From Vibrio thalassae (GTDB taxonomy: Bacteria > Pseudomonadota > Gammaproteobacteria > Enterobacterales > Vibrionaceae): a stretch of 64,000 nt of DNA. The notes under the pieces are model-generated. The model saw only the letters and a program-made list of their open reading frames with translations. It did not search any database and was not told the origin of the DNA. The position numbers and the translations under genes were made by a program. Location: contig NZ_OANU01000064.1 in NCBI RefSeq assembly GCF_900089835.1, positions 34,410-98,409 on the forward strand, written 5' to 3'. Positions 1 through 9,156 of the stretch are shown in pieces (within the stretch, counting starts at the first letter, position 1; each line of letters begins with the position of its first letter).

Positions 1-2
1 TA

Positions 3-1790
3 GTCGTAACGCTAACTCAGGATTTTGATGCCAATAGTTTTAATGCTGCGCTTGGCGCCTTGGTTGGCGGTGGAGTACTTTTGCTGCTTTGCAATGACAC
101 AAAATTTCATCCATGGTTAGAACGACACCTTTCTTTGTTGCCTAAGCTTAATCAGGCAAGTCATCAGCTCGTTAACGATCAAAGCTATTGGCAACCCCAT
201 CCCGATTATCTGGAAAATAACGACATTTATGCAGAGCAAAATTCCGCTATTGACGCCATTGAACGTGTGCTCACTGGGCGTAGAAAACGGCCTTTGGTGA
301 TTACCGCTGATAGAGGACGCGGTAAGAGCAGTGCGTTGGGACTGGCCGCGGCAAGAATCGCTCGCTCACGTTGTTGTCGCATTTTGATTACCGCGCCAAG
401 TAAAGCTGCGGTTCAACCTGTGTTTGATTTCAGTCAGGTCGATCAGGATTCTCTGTCATGTATCGAATTCATTTCGCCAGATGAGCTGATAAGCGCTATG
501 CCTAACTGTGATTTATTGTTTGTCGATGAAGCTGCTGCGATACCTGTCCCTTTATTGAAAACCATTGTCGCCCATTACCATCGGCTTGTTATCAGTTCGA
601 CAGTACATGGTTACGAAGGATGTGGAAGAGGATTTAGTCTTAAATTCTTACCTTGGCTTCAAGCAGAGCGCAAAGGAATGAAACTGCATCATATGCAGCA
701 ACCTATTCGGTGGGCGCAAAACGATGCTTTGGAAACATGGTGCGCTGGAGCGTTTCTGTTGCAAGCAGAGCTGACGCCGATTGCCCATCAGATCGCGTTA
801 GAGCCGTTCGAATCGTCCCGTTGGTCTTTTTCTCGTGTCGTTACGCAGGAGGACGGCATCAATGAGCCGGTGTTATCTGAAGCGTTCGCGTTACTCGTTA
901 ACGCCCATTACCAAACTTCGCCCAACGATCTTATGCTGTTGCTAACGTCGAAAACAATGTCGCTCTATACCATGAATTACGATGGTCAGATCGTTGGTAG
1001 TGTTCTCGTTAATAGGGAAGGGGAGTTGTCATCGGAAGTCGTAGAACGAGTACAATTAGGTCAAGCTCGTCCGCCTGGTAACTTGGCTGCCGTAGAGTTG
1101 GCCAATCATTTAGCGCTCTCAGAACCTGCAACGCAACGTTGTGGACGAGTGATGCGAATTGCGGTTCATCCACTATTGCAATCAACCGGTATCGGGTCTG
1201 AAATGTTACGCCGTCTAAAACACCAACTCAGTGCTCAATTGGATTATCTTGCCACCAGCTTTGGTGTGACAGAAGAACTGTTTGGCTTTTGGCAAAATAG
1301 TGAGTTTGCGCCACTTAAATTGGGTAGTACTAAGGATAAGGCAAGTGGCACGTATAGTCTTACGTTAGCGGTATCAACATCAGACAATAGCCAAGAATGG
1401 CTGGCATTAGCAAAACAACAGTTCAGTCGAAATCTTATCTCTCAACTGCGAACCGTCAATCAAGATATTCATCCAATGTTAGCATGGATGTTATTTTCGA
1501 CGTCTATTGCAAAGGAGAGCGGAGCCATCCCGTCAAAGCTTGTAACCCTATACATACGAGGTGGCAACTCCTTAGTTTCTAGCCGTAGCGATTTGTTCGA
1601 GTTCATCACGTCGCTAGCTAAATTTTCGATTGATATTGACAGTCCAATAGTGACGGCCGTTGTATTACAAGAATGGACCTGGGAGCAAGTCGTTGAACAG
1701 TTTAGTCTGGTTGGACGTAAACAAGCAGAAGCTCAATTCCGAGGGGAACTGAGTTTACTCATGGAGCGTTTACAGTGTAAATTGGCTTAG
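3..1790 (+). CDS. tmcA: tRNA(Met) cytidine acetyltransferase TmcA, 5' end cut by window
   Basis: TmcA uses ATP and acetyl-CoA to make N4-acetylcytidine at the wobble base of elongator tRNA-Met. The frame is open from base 3, so the gene starts upstream; about 596 residues are visible against roughly 670 in E. coli, and the missing part is the N-terminal DUF1726-type domain. The RNA-helicase module is seen from the Walker A TADRGRGKSSALG and Walker B LLFVDEAAAIP, followed by a GNAT acetyltransferase domain around RVMRIAVHPLLQSTGIGSEM and the C-terminal tRNA-binding region. A parS2 palindrome (1769-1781) lies inside the last codons. Family assignment is secure. Confidence 0.93.
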   Translation, partial: VVTLTQDFDANSFNAALGALVGGGVLLLLCNDTKFHPWLERHLSLLPKLNQASHQLVNDQSYWQPHPDYLENNDIYAEQNSAIDAIERVLTGRRKRPLVITADRGRGKSSALGLAAARIARSRCCRILITAPSKAAVQPVFDFSQVDQDSLSCIEFISPDELISAMPNCDLLFVDEAAAIPVPLLKTIVAHYHRLVISSTVHGYEGCGRGFSLKFLPWLQAERKGMKLHHMQQPIRWAQNDALETWCAGAFLLQAELTPIAHQIALEPFESSRWSFSRVVTQEDGINEPVLSEAFALLVNAHYQTSPNDLMLLLTSKTMSLYTMNYDGQIVGSVLVNREGELSSEVVERVQLGQARPPGNLAAVELANHLALSEPATQRCGRVMRIAVHPLLQSTGIGSEMLRRLKHQLSAQLDYLATSFGVTEELFGFWQNSEFAPLKLGSTKDKASGTYSLTLAVSTSDNSQEWLALAKQQFSRNLISQLRTVNQDIHPMLAWMLFSTSIAKESGAIPSKLVTLYIRGGNSLVSSRSDLFEFITSLAKFSIDIDSPIVTAVVLQEWTWEQVVEQFSLVGRKQAEAQFRGELSLLMERLQCKLA

Positions 1791-1876
1791 ATGTCGATCA
1801 TTGGTGAATTTACACTGTAAACAAGGCAATCATCCTTTACAGTGTAAATCGGAACATTCCGCGTTTACACTGTAAA
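1769..1876. promoter_or_regulatory. parS2: Cluster of four parS2-like centromere sites
   Basis: Four perfect copies of the palindrome TTTACA-N-TGTAAA lie at 1769-1781 (centre G), 1809-1821 (C), 1836-1848 (G) and 1864-1876 (C). The first is inside the end of tmcA, the others are intergenic. From memory, V. cholerae ParB2 binds parS2 with consensus NTTTACANTGTAAAN to partition chromosome II; these fit all specified positions. Start-to-start spacings are 40, 27 and 28 bp. Further copies occur at 8162, 11039 and 56052. A local transcription operator is the alternative, but presence inside unrelated coding regions argues for a chromosome-structural role. Confidence 0.85.
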
Positions 1877-2097
1877 TTCAAATCAAAGCGCAAGTTAACT
1901 ATCTAATGGTGAGCTACTAAGGCGTTGTTCAACCAGATTCAAACAACCTACCCAATTACCGTGACGCCAAGCGGAGTTTTCGATATTGCACATAGTCTCA
2001 CAACTGAGACTACATTAAGATAATTAGAATTGTTCAAGCATGATCACATTGTTCAATCCGAACTTGTGTACTGAGCATAAGGAAGTGTCTAGCCATC
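1791..2097. other. Intergenic region with parS2 sites and an inverted repeat
   Basis: Besides three parS2-like sites, this gap holds a perfect 8-bp inverted repeat, TAGTCTCA at 1993-2000 and TGAGACTA at 2005-2012, with a CAAC loop. No T-run follows, so it looks more like an operator or structured leader of the FapA gene than a terminator. The ribosome-binding site AAGGAAG precedes the ATG at 2098. I see no small gene here. Confidence 0.5.
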
Positions 2098-3771
2098 ATG
2101 TGGAAAAGTGTTCTTAAATTATCGTCAAACGGCAATGAAGTTATCGCCCAACTACCGAGTGAGTTTAGTAAAGGGCTCGCCCTAGAAAAGGCGTTGTTGA
2201 ACAAGATGTTGGTCGAGCTCAATGCTCAATCTTTCTTTGTTGACGATTCCGCAGTGGCTCAATTCATAAAGTGTGCTGCAAGTGCAAAAGGAGAAGCGTT
2301 CTCCGGTATAACTATCGCTGCGATTAAGGATGCCACATCGGAAGTAATACTTACTGAGCGAGATATGATTGCCAGTATTAAAGTCACTGGCGCCTACGGT
2401 GGCAGTCCACTGCAGCCTCACGACATTATCAAGTCACTTACCCAGTCAAGAGTGATTAAAGGTCTTAATAAGAAAGCATTAAAGAAAGTGTTGCTGCTTA
2501 GCCGTCAACTCCAAGCCGGAGAAAGCTATGTTCAGCCGGTGGCAATTGGGAGGCGTCCTAAAGAAGGTAAAGATGCTCAGTTTATTCCACTGGTTACCGA
2601 CCCTAAAAAACGAGTGTTGATGCCCCAAGCCTCGGGCGAGAGCGATAAGGTAGACATGCGTGATTTAGGCGATATTGTCACCGTTGGTGAAAACGAGCAA
2701 GTAATGAAACGGATACCAGCACTAAAAGGAGAAAACGGCTTCACAGTAACGGGCGCTGTCATCCCACCTAAACCCGTCAAAGACCATCCACTTAAACCCG
2801 GAACGGGAACCAAGTTTTCACCTGATAACCCCAATACACTATTATCGACAATGTCAGGAATGCCCATCATTAAATCTTCGGGCGTTGAAATTGATGAAGC
2901 ACTCTGCTTAAGTCAAGTGGATATATCAACAGGCCATATCAAATTTAAAGGCTGCGTGGTGATTTCTGGAAATATTGAGCCCAATATGGAAGTGATAGCC
3001 ACAGGTAGCATTACTGTGGGTGGCTTCGTTGAGTCTGCGACATTAAAGTCGAAAGGGGATATCATCGTTAGTAAAGGCATTATCGGTCACAATGTTGACG
3101 ATGGGGAGCCTAAATCGTGTGTTATTGAATCTGGTGGTGATGTTGTCGCGAACTATGCTCAGTTTGCTAAAGTTAGTTCGCAAGGAGATATTCATTTTAA
3201 GGTACATAGCTTAAATAACGATATTGTATGTGGCGGTGATTTACTGGTGACCGGCTCTGGCAAGAAACAAGGGATATTGAGTGGCGGCGAAGCGGTTGTC
3301 GGAGGAAAGGTTGTCTGTAACCAACTTGGTGTCGAAGGTGATACCGCCACTTACATTAAAGCCTTTGCGCAATATCAAACCTATCAAGATGGTTTAAATA
3401 CGCTTCAGCAACGTTATAAGGCACTTCAAGAAAGCAAAATGAAAGCCATCCGTCGAGAAATTGAGCTGAAAAAGATACCTAAGTCAGCCCGGACTGAAGA
3501 GCAGAACAAAGAACTTGAAGTATTGAACAGTTCCAACACCGAAGCATTGGATGCACTAAACACTGAGAAAGAGAGGCTGGAGTTGGAGCTGTTTGCAAAG
3601 CTAGAACTTAATACCGTAGCGTCTTTGGTTCAAACTCACACTCGTGTGACGGTCGTTTTTGACGAAGAGAAGATCACGACAAAAAATACTCACGGTCCCG
3701 CATCATTTAGTTTTAACAAGCACATGATCCACTTTGCCCCAAAACTGAAAGAAGAAGACTTAACGGTATAA
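2098..3771 (+). CDS. FapA-domain (DUF342) protein
   Basis: A 557-residue protein of the FapA/DUF342 family. Residues about 175-400 carry the recognisable core: RIPALKGENGFTVTG, then a run of glycine- and valine-rich strand repeats (SGNIEPNMEVIATGSITVGG and following) typical of a right-handed beta-helix. A charged coiled-coil stretch follows at about 425-500 and a short beta tail ends the protein. FapA-family members in Vibrio and Bacillus have been linked to polar or flagellar assembly and to cell-envelope patterning, but I see no flagellar genes nearby, so its role is open. No signal peptide or membrane segment is visible, so it is probably cytoplasmic. It is monocistronic. Confidence 0.8.
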   Translation: MWKSVLKLSSNGNEVIAQLPSEFSKGLALEKALLNKMLVELNAQSFFVDDSAVAQFIKCAASAKGEAFSGITIAAIKDATSEVILTERDMIASIKVTGAYGGSPLQPHDIIKSLTQSRVIKGLNKKALKKVLLLSRQLQAGESYVQPVAIGRRPKEGKDAQFIPLVTDPKKRVLMPQASGESDKVDMRDLGDIVTVGENEQVMKRIPALKGENGFTVTGAVIPPKPVKDHPLKPGTGTKFSPDNPNTLLSTMSGMPIIKSSGVEIDEALCLSQVDISTGHIKFKGCVVISGNIEPNMEVIATGSITVGGFVESATLKSKGDIIVSKGIIGHNVDDGEPKSCVIESGGDVVANYAQFAKVSSQGDIHFKVHSLNNDIVCGGDLLVTGSGKKQGILSGGEAVVGGKVVCNQLGVEGDTATYIKAFAQYQTYQDGLNTLQQRYKALQESKMKAIRREIELKKIPKSARTEEQNKELEVLNSSNTEALDALNTEKERLELELFAKLELNTVASLVQTHTRVTVVFDEEKITTKNTHGPASFSFNKHMIHFAPKLKEEDLTV

Positions 3772-3806
3772 AAGAAAGTCGAGGCGTTACTCGCCAAAAC
3801 GAATAG

Positions 3807-4241
3807 CTAGGTGTTTTGCTTCCAAAGCAAAGCACCATTTCCTTGTTGAGCCAATATGTCTTCAGGATTTCTTAGTCGACAACGATTTAGCGACAAGCAA
3901 CCACAGCCTATGCAATCTCCAAGCTCATCTCTGAGTTTGGTCATTAACCGTATTTTTTCATTTAATATTTGTTTCCAGTTCTGTCCCATGGATTCCCACT
4001 CCTCTTGAGAGGGGGCTCTATCAATGGGCAGTACCGATAATGCCTGTTTGATCTCCTCCAAACTTAAACCTAGTTGCTGACCAGTTTTAATGACAGCGAG
4101 GCGTCTTAATACTGAACGATCGTATCGACGTTGATTTCCTTGATTACGCCAACTCGTGATCATTCCTTTTTGTTCGTAAAAATGCAGAGCGGATACAGCG
4201 ACTTCCGCTCGCTTTGCTACCTGACCAACGGTTAATTCCAT
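3807..4241 (-). CDS. soxR: Redox-sensitive MerR-family regulator SoxR
   Basis: SoxR is a MerR-type activator whose [2Fe-2S] cluster is oxidised by redox-cycling compounds. The N-terminal MerR helix-turn-helix (LTVGQVAKRAEVAVSALHFY) is followed by a dimerisation helix and the diagnostic cluster motif CIGCGCLSLNRC near the C-terminus with all four cysteines. The start at 4241 is chosen because AAAGGAG lies just upstream; an in-frame ATG at 4259 has no such site. It is divergent from an MFS exporter, and the shared 88-bp gap contains a SoxR box. No soxS is present, which fits SoxR acting directly on exporter genes, as in many non-enteric bacteria. Confidence 0.92.
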   Translation of the reverse strand: MELTVGQVAKRAEVAVSALHFYEQKGMITSWRNQGNQRRYDRSVLRRLAVIKTGQQLGLSLEEIKQALSVLPIDRAPSQEEWESMGQNWKQILNEKIRLMTKLRDELGDCIGCGCLSLNRCRLRNPEDILAQQGNGALLWKQNT

Positions 4242-4270
4242 TTCGTTCTCCTTTTGCAATTAAGTATAGC

Positions 4271-4301
4271 TTGACCTCAAGTAATGTTGAGGTTTTAGCA
4301 T
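4271..4301 (+). promoter_or_regulatory. SoxR box inside a 19-bp-spaced promoter
   Basis: The inverted repeat ACCTCAA (4274-4280), spacer GTAATG, TTGAGGT (4287-4293) matches the known SoxR box. It sits between a -35 TTGACC (4271-4276) and a -10-like TAGCAT (4296-4301) with exactly 19 bp between them, the overlong spacer characteristic of MerR-family controlled promoters. It reads toward the MFS gene. Confidence 0.82.
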
Positions 4302-4329
4302 TGAAGCCAGTCACAAAGATAAAGGAATA

Positions 4330-5529
4330 ATGATGAAAAGGACTTCAATACAACACCTTTTAGCGCTTCTGTTCGATGGTATTGCTTCGGGGATGATGTT
4401 GATGGCACTCCCATGGAGCATTCTGTCGCAAGGCAATAATAGTACATTTTTAGCCATACTGACGTTGTGCTGCACAGCATCATCGTTTGTCGCAACCCCT
4501 TTGTTTGCAACGGCCATTGACCGTTATTCACGAAAACAGATCTTAGCGCTGGCCCAACTGTTACAGGCGCTGGCTGCGTTGATGGTTGTGTGTGCTTGGT
4601 ATATTGAACCTAATGCTCTCTGGTCTCTTGCGATTGCTCAGTTGGTCTTTTGGCTGACCAGCGATCTCGCGTGGGGAACAAATGGTGCATTTACCCAAGA
4701 GATCTACAAAAAATCAGCTTATGCGAAAATCTCGGGGCAACAAGAGATAGTCTTGCAGATGACGACATTGACTGCGGGTGGCTTAGGCGTGCTGTTACTG
4801 GAGTTGTGGCGAATTGAGTACTTCGCCCTTTTGGCCACACTACTTTCTGTTAGCTCGATGGTTTGCTATGCCAGCATTCATTACACACCAAAACAACGAG
4901 AAAATAAGCGTGTGTCTTTTGTGTCGCAATTAAGCGAATCCAAAGCCATATTTTCGCGCTCACCGATGTTTTTCTCGTTTGTCGCTCTCTCTTGCTTGAG
5001 CTACCCGATGATGACTTATTTATCTAAGTTAGTGCCTATCTATTTTTCCGAGCAAAATATTGAGGGTTATTGGTTTGCTTGGTGGCAAATCAATTATGGG
5101 TTAGGTGCAATACTATGCGGGGTAATGATTACTTATTTACTGTCACGGATTCCGCATGAACACCTGATGATGGCTAGTGTTATTGTTTTGGCATTGCTGT
5201 TGATTATCTTAGCGATCTCAACGTCCGCACTTAGTATCGTCATTGTTGCACTGTTTATCGGCTTATTTAACGCGACCAACCGAATCGCCAGAGTAAACAA
5301 GTTACATGAAGTCATTGATAATGCCGTTCGAGGCAGAGTAGATGGGGGAATGAAGTTATTCTCGACTCTTGTTCAAAGCATGAGTTATGTGCTTATCGCT
5401 TATTTGACTTACTACGATATGACAGAGTTTGGTTTTACCGTGGCTGCTGTGGTCATGGCACTAGCAGCCTTTGGTATGTGGCTATTGCATCGAGATAAAA
5501 AGGCAATCTGTATGATGCAAAATTATTGA
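4330..5529 (+). CDS. MFS transporter, probably SoxR-controlled exporter
   Basis: A 399-residue integral membrane protein with about ten to twelve hydrophobic segments. The arginine-containing loop DRYSRKQILALAQ between segments 2 and 3 is the usual major-facilitator motif A position. It starts two codons into a double ATG after AAAGGAA. It lies immediately downstream of a SoxR box and divergent from soxR. By analogy with SoxR-controlled efflux genes elsewhere, I infer export of a redox-active or toxic compound; the substrate cannot be read from sequence. Its 3' end overlaps the convergent lipoprotein gene by 7 bp. Confidence 0.82.
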   Translation: MMKRTSIQHLLALLFDGIASGMMLMALPWSILSQGNNSTFLAILTLCCTASSFVATPLFATAIDRYSRKQILALAQLLQALAALMVVCAWYIEPNALWSLAIAQLVFWLTSDLAWGTNGAFTQEIYKKSAYAKISGQQEIVLQMTTLTAGGLGVLLLELWRIEYFALLATLLSVSSMVCYASIHYTPKQRENKRVSFVSQLSESKAIFSRSPMFFSFVALSCLSYPMMTYLSKLVPIYFSEQNIEGYWFAWWQINYGLGAILCGVMITYLLSRIPHEHLMMASVIVLALLLIILAISTSALSIVIVALFIGLFNATNRIARVNKLHEVIDNAVRGRVDGGMKLFSTLVQSMSYVLIAYLTYYDMTEFGFTVAAVVMALAAFGMWLLHRDKKAICMMQNY

Positions 5530-5861
5530 GGTTTGGCTGGCAATGGTGTTGGGACGGGTTTCACCGCTTCATCAGATTTAGAAACAGTAATACTGCGAAT
5601 AAATCGGCTGAAGTACAGCTCTCGAAGCAGTTCATCGCAGCGTTCGGTTGATAAACGTCGTTTCCATTGCTCGCTACTGACGGCTATTCGCGTTTGATTG
5701 GTTTTTCGATAGCCATTTGCAACTTCGCACAACTCGATGGTGTCCATGTAATTAGGGTAGGTGTTAACTGATGATGAGCGAAGCCCAAGCTGATTCATTT
5801 GATATGACGAGCAGCCCGTCATAATGAGCATGATGAAAGATAACAGTGCTTTTAATCTCAT
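5523..5861 (-). CDS. Small putative lipoprotein
   Basis: A 112-residue protein with a short N-terminal hydrophobic signal ending in the lipobox IMTGC, so it should be lipidated at Cys17 after signal peptidase II cleavage. The mature part contains two further cysteines (LCEVANGY and RCDELL) and a proline-rich end. I do not recognise a family. The stop overlaps the end of the convergent MFS gene. No partner is obvious. Confidence 0.65.
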   Translation of the reverse strand: MRLKALLSFIMLIMTGCSSYQMNQLGLRSSSVNTYPNYMDTIELCEVANGYRKTNQTRIAVSSEQWKRRLSTERCDELLRELYFSRFIRSITVSKSDEAVKPVPTPLPAKPQ

Positions 5862-6054
5862 AACAGTAGTGATTTGTCCTAGTTTTGTGGGCGAGCGCTC
5901 ATACTAAACACTATTTGTGACAGTTAAAGAGAAGTTTTAAACACATGTCACCTAACGGCAAAAATTAACACTGCTCAGACATTTAGACGATCTATACTGG
6001 GCTCAGTTTACCGTGTTGCAGTAATGACGTTTCTGATTATTGAGGAGAAGTGGG

Positions 6055-7464
6055 ATGGTGGATGCTATCAACGTAGATATAGTAGTACTCGGTGGTGGAC
6101 CCGGTGGTTATACCGCTGCCTTTCGTGCAGCAGACCTTGGACTGTCAGTGTGTCTTGTTGAGAAGCAAGATACGCTGGGCGGAGTGTGTGTTAACGTAGG
6201 GTGCATACCATCTAAAACCTTATTACATGCGGCTGCATTGATCGAACATGCTAAGCATGGAGAGAAAATGGGTATCGCATTTGGCACTCCAAGCATCGAT
6301 ATGGACAGGTTACGAGCTCACAAAGAAAACACGATATCAGAGCTGACCAAAGGAATTGCTAACCTCGCAAAAGCTCGCAAGATCACACGGGTTCAAGGAG
6401 CTGGTCAGTTCACTTCACACAATACACTATCAGTCGTCGGTGAATCCGACACACAAATCTTGTTCAAACACGCCATCATCGCAACTGGTTCACATTCAAT
6501 ATCACTTCCCATCGCTCCAAATGACCCGAGGATTTGGGACTCGACTGATGCGCTCGCCCTGCGTTCGATCCCTAACAAACTGCTGGTAATTGGCGGTGGG
6601 ATTATTGGTTTAGAAATGGCTCAGGTGTATTCTGCATTAGGATCGCAGATCACAATCGTTGAAGCGCAAGACCAAGTGATCCCCGCAGCAGACAAAGACA
6701 TCGTCCAACCTTTAGTTAAGTCCGTTAAAAAGCGCTATCAAATACTGACGAAGACGCTGGTGACTGCCATGGAAGCTGACTCTGACGCTATCACAGTATT
6801 TTTTGACGGTAAGAACGCACCTGAAAGCGAGCGTTTTGATGCTGTTTTAGTTGCTGTTGGACGTAGGCCAAATACCGCTAACTTAGGACTGGATATACTC
6901 AATATTGAGCTTGATAAACAGGGGCTGATTCCTGTGAACGAAAGGATGCAGACTAGCGTGCCTAATGTTTTTGCTATCGGTGATATCGTTAAAGGGCTTA
7001 TGTTGGCTCACAAGGCAACACATGAAGGTAAGGTGGCCTCCGAGGTTATTGCCGGTATGGATTCAGCCTTCCATCCTGTTGCAATACCATCGGTAGCCTA
7101 CACTAGCCCAGAGATCGCTTGGGTCGGTTTGACAGAGAAAGAAGCGAAGCAGCAAGGTTTGGCGTTCCAAACCGGCAAAGTACCTTGGTTGGTAAGTGGA
7201 CGAGCCCAGAGTGCAGGGGCGACGAACGGTGTCACCAAAGCGATTTTCTGTTCTGATACTGGTACGCTTCTAGGCGCTGGGATTTGTGGTGAAAATGCTG
7301 GAGAACTTATTCATGAAGCGTGTGCAATGTTAGAGCTAGGTGGCCGAGCTAAAGACATCGCGCACACAGTGCATGCTCATCCGACATTAGCTGAAACCTT
7401 TGCTTTTACGGCGGAGTTGGTTGAAGGTTCGATGATCGACATGCTGCCTCCTCGCAAGAAATAA
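6055..7464 (+). CDS. lpdA: Dihydrolipoyl dehydrogenase (stand-alone)
   Basis: A 469-residue FAD-dependent pyridine-nucleotide disulfide oxidoreductase. The N-terminal FAD-binding GGGPGGYTAA, the redox-active disulfide GGVCVNVGCIPSK, the NAD-binding GGGIIGLEMAQVY, the second FAD motif FAIGDIVKG, and the C-terminal catalytic HAHPTLAET (His-Glu pair) are all present, as in lipoamide dehydrogenase rather than glutathione or mercuric reductase. The start at 6055 follows GAGGAG; an upstream TTG at 6040 is less likely. No 2-oxoacid dehydrogenase subunits lie nearby, so this is probably an extra copy beside the usual pdh-linked gene. Confidence 0.88.
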   Translation: MVDAINVDIVVLGGGPGGYTAAFRAADLGLSVCLVEKQDTLGGVCVNVGCIPSKTLLHAAALIEHAKHGEKMGIAFGTPSIDMDRLRAHKENTISELTKGIANLAKARKITRVQGAGQFTSHNTLSVVGESDTQILFKHAIIATGSHSISLPIAPNDPRIWDSTDALALRSIPNKLLVIGGGIIGLEMAQVYSALGSQITIVEAQDQVIPAADKDIVQPLVKSVKKRYQILTKTLVTAMEADSDAITVFFDGKNAPESERFDAVLVAVGRRPNTANLGLDILNIELDKQGLIPVNERMQTSVPNVFAIGDIVKGLMLAHKATHEGKVASEVIAGMDSAFHPVAIPSVAYTSPEIAWVGLTEKEAKQQGLAFQTGKVPWLVSGRAQSAGATNGVTKAIFCSDTGTLLGAGICGENAGELIHEACAMLELGGRAKDIAHTVHAHPTLAETFAFTAELVEGSMIDMLPPRKK

Positions 7465-7497
7465 CCGGTATAGAACATATCGTCAATAAGACATGTG

Positions 7498-7523
7498 GCT
7501 CCCTTTGTTAAGGTAAAGGGAGC
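7498..7523. terminator. Hairpin between convergent genes
   Basis: GCTCCCTTT (7498-7506) pairs with AAAGGGAGC (7515-7523). It lies between lpdA and the convergent alcohol dehydrogenase and probably ends transcription from both sides, although neither side has a strong T-run. Confidence 0.5.
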
Positions 7524-7551
7524 TTGACTTGAGATAAGGTTATTCTGAGGT

Positions 7552-8598
7552 TTACCCTTGTGTCATTTGCAACACAATTTTGCCGATATGACTTTTCTCA
7601 ACAAATTCCTGTTGTGCCTGTTTGATATCTGACAATGTAAACACTTTCGCGACCAGAGGTCGTATTTTTGAATGCTCGATTCGGCGAATTAGGTTTGGAA
7701 ACACCTCATTTTCTAGCCCAGTACAGCCAAAAAACGACAGATCTTTTAGATAGAGTGTTCGTACGTCGAGTTCGGCCATTGCACCCCCTATAGCGCCAGA
7801 GACGGCATAGCGGCCTTTTGGTTGCATCACTTCAAGTAACTCTGGCCCCTGAGGGCCCGCTACGAGATCGACGACAACACTAACGCTGTTTTTGCCCAAT
7901 ACATCCACCAAGCTTTCCCCGCGTGATACCGTTGTATCGGCGCCAATATCCAGTAAGGCTGATGCCTTCGATTTGCTGGTGACTGCTATCACCTTTGCAC
8001 CACGAGCTTTAGCCAATTGCACGGCTGCAGATCCTACACCACCAGATGCGCCTGTAACTAACACAGTATCACTCGCAGTAACGGATGCTCGGGTTAACAT
8101 GTTTTCTGCGGTTGAGTAGGAGCATGGAAAAGAGGCCAGTTCGATATCGCTATAGCTTGAATTTACACTGTAAGCCTGACGAGAATCCACGACGGTGTAT
8201 TCTGCGAAACCGCCGTCACATTCAGATCCGAAGTACCAGAAATGATTAAGGTCTTCGCCGTTGGCGTAGCGAAGGCAAGGATCAATGAGAACGCGTTCAC
8301 CGATTCGAGCATCATCAATATGATCACCCACAGCGACAATGTAGCCGCAAACATCAGCACCTTGAATTCTTGGCAATACAAGTGCATTGCCGGACCATCC
8401 TGCATCGTCACTATCGTTATCACCCTTAGAATACCAGCCAATACGAGTGCTGATATCGGTATTGTTTATACCTGCGGCGCTCACTTTAATCAGCACTTCA
8501 TTAGCGGCTGGTTTAGGAACGGCGATGTCTGATTTGATAACAAGTTGCTCTAGGTCACCGTGGCCGATGAGTTGGACGCCAGTCATAGTTGAACTCAT
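7552..8598 (-). CDS. Zinc-type alcohol dehydrogenase / quinone reductase family protein
   Basis: A 348-residue medium-chain dehydrogenase. The GroES-like N-terminal domain includes RIQGADVCGYIVAVGD, and the nucleotide-binding domain has VLVTGASGGVGSAAVQLAKA, a glycine pattern typical of zeta-crystallin/quinone-reductase-like members, which often use NADPH. A cysteine (DPCLRYANGEDL) sits where zinc-binding members have theirs. The start at 8598 follows AAAGGAAA; the frame is open further upstream without a good site. It lies 13 bp downstream of a broken tetR on the same strand, suggesting a regulator-enzyme operon. A one-mismatch parS2 site lies in the coding region. Confidence 0.82.
   Translation of the reverse strand: MSSTMTGVQLIGHGDLEQLVIKSDIAVPKPAANEVLIKVSAAGINNTDISTRIGWYSKGDNDSDDAGWSGNALVLPRIQGADVCGYIVAVGDHIDDARIGERVLIDPCLRYANGEDLNHFWYFGSECDGGFAEYTVVDSRQAYSVNSSYSDIELASFPCSYSTAENMLTRASVTASDTVLVTGASGGVGSAAVQLAKARGAKVIAVTSKSKASALLDIGADTTVSRGESLVDVLGKNSVSVVVDLVAGPQGPELLEVMQPKGRYAVSGAIGGAMAELDVRTLYLKDLSFFGCTGLENEVFPNLIRRIEHSKIRPLVAKVFTLSDIKQAQQEFVEKSHIGKIVLQMTQG
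8162..8174. promoter_or_regulatory. parS2-like site, one mismatch
   Basis: TTTACACTGTAAG matches TTTACA-N-TGTAAA at all but the last base. It is inside the alcohol dehydrogenase gene, far from any start codon, so a promoter role is unlikely. Confidence 0.55.
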
Positions 8599-8611
8599 AT
8601 GGGGTTTCCTT

Positions 8612-9143
8612 TTAGTTGTGTGATGTTGTAGTGGTAAATAGAGCGCTGACGGAGTCTTTGGCTGCACTAACCGCGGCTTCCCCAAGGAAAGGGTAAGCCG
8701 CGGTAATACCCTCATGAAGGACATACAGCGCCTGACTTAGGTCTTCACGACCGCTAATCTGAGCCAAATGTTGTATTACCTTGTGTTTGTAGGTTTCTAC
8801 AGCAAAGTGGATTTCTGTGTTGTCGGGAAAAGCCGCTAGCGCATTGGCAGAAAGACATCCTTTTGGTGCGTGTTGCTTCATCCAGTGACTAAGCGTGTCA
8901 AAAGCCGATAAAGTCGCCGTTAAGCCTGGCTCATCATGGCAGCTTTCGAGTAACAATAGATAACGCTGGTGACGATAATTCAGCGCGCCTACGACCATGC
9001 TCTCCTTTGATGGAAAAATATTTATACAGCGTCCGCATACTGACACCAGACAGTGCTTTCAGCTCCGCGACGCTTGGTTCAGCAAACCCTTTCTGCGCAA
9101 AAGCACGTTCCAGATTCTCTGCAATTTGTTGTTGGGACATCAT
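8612..9143 (-). pseudogene. TetR-family regulator, frameshifted
   Basis: The N-terminal part (from 9143 or 9140) has the TetR helix-turn-helix ending MRTLYKYF; the rest of the protein continues in another frame as FPSKESMVVGALNYRHQRY to the stop at 8612. The two halves fit one TetR protein of about 175 residues if one base is restored near 9010-9020, straight after the recognition helix. Either this is a real frameshift that removes the ligand-binding domain or it is a base-call error. It lies just upstream of the alcohol dehydrogenase on the same strand, and a palindromic operator candidate lies immediately upstream. Confidence 0.8.
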
Positions 9144-9156
9144 ACAACCTATGGGG

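Noticed and set aside
7629..7641. CTGACAATGTAAA as another parS2-like site
   Set aside because: Two mismatches in one half; expected by chance in 64 kb.
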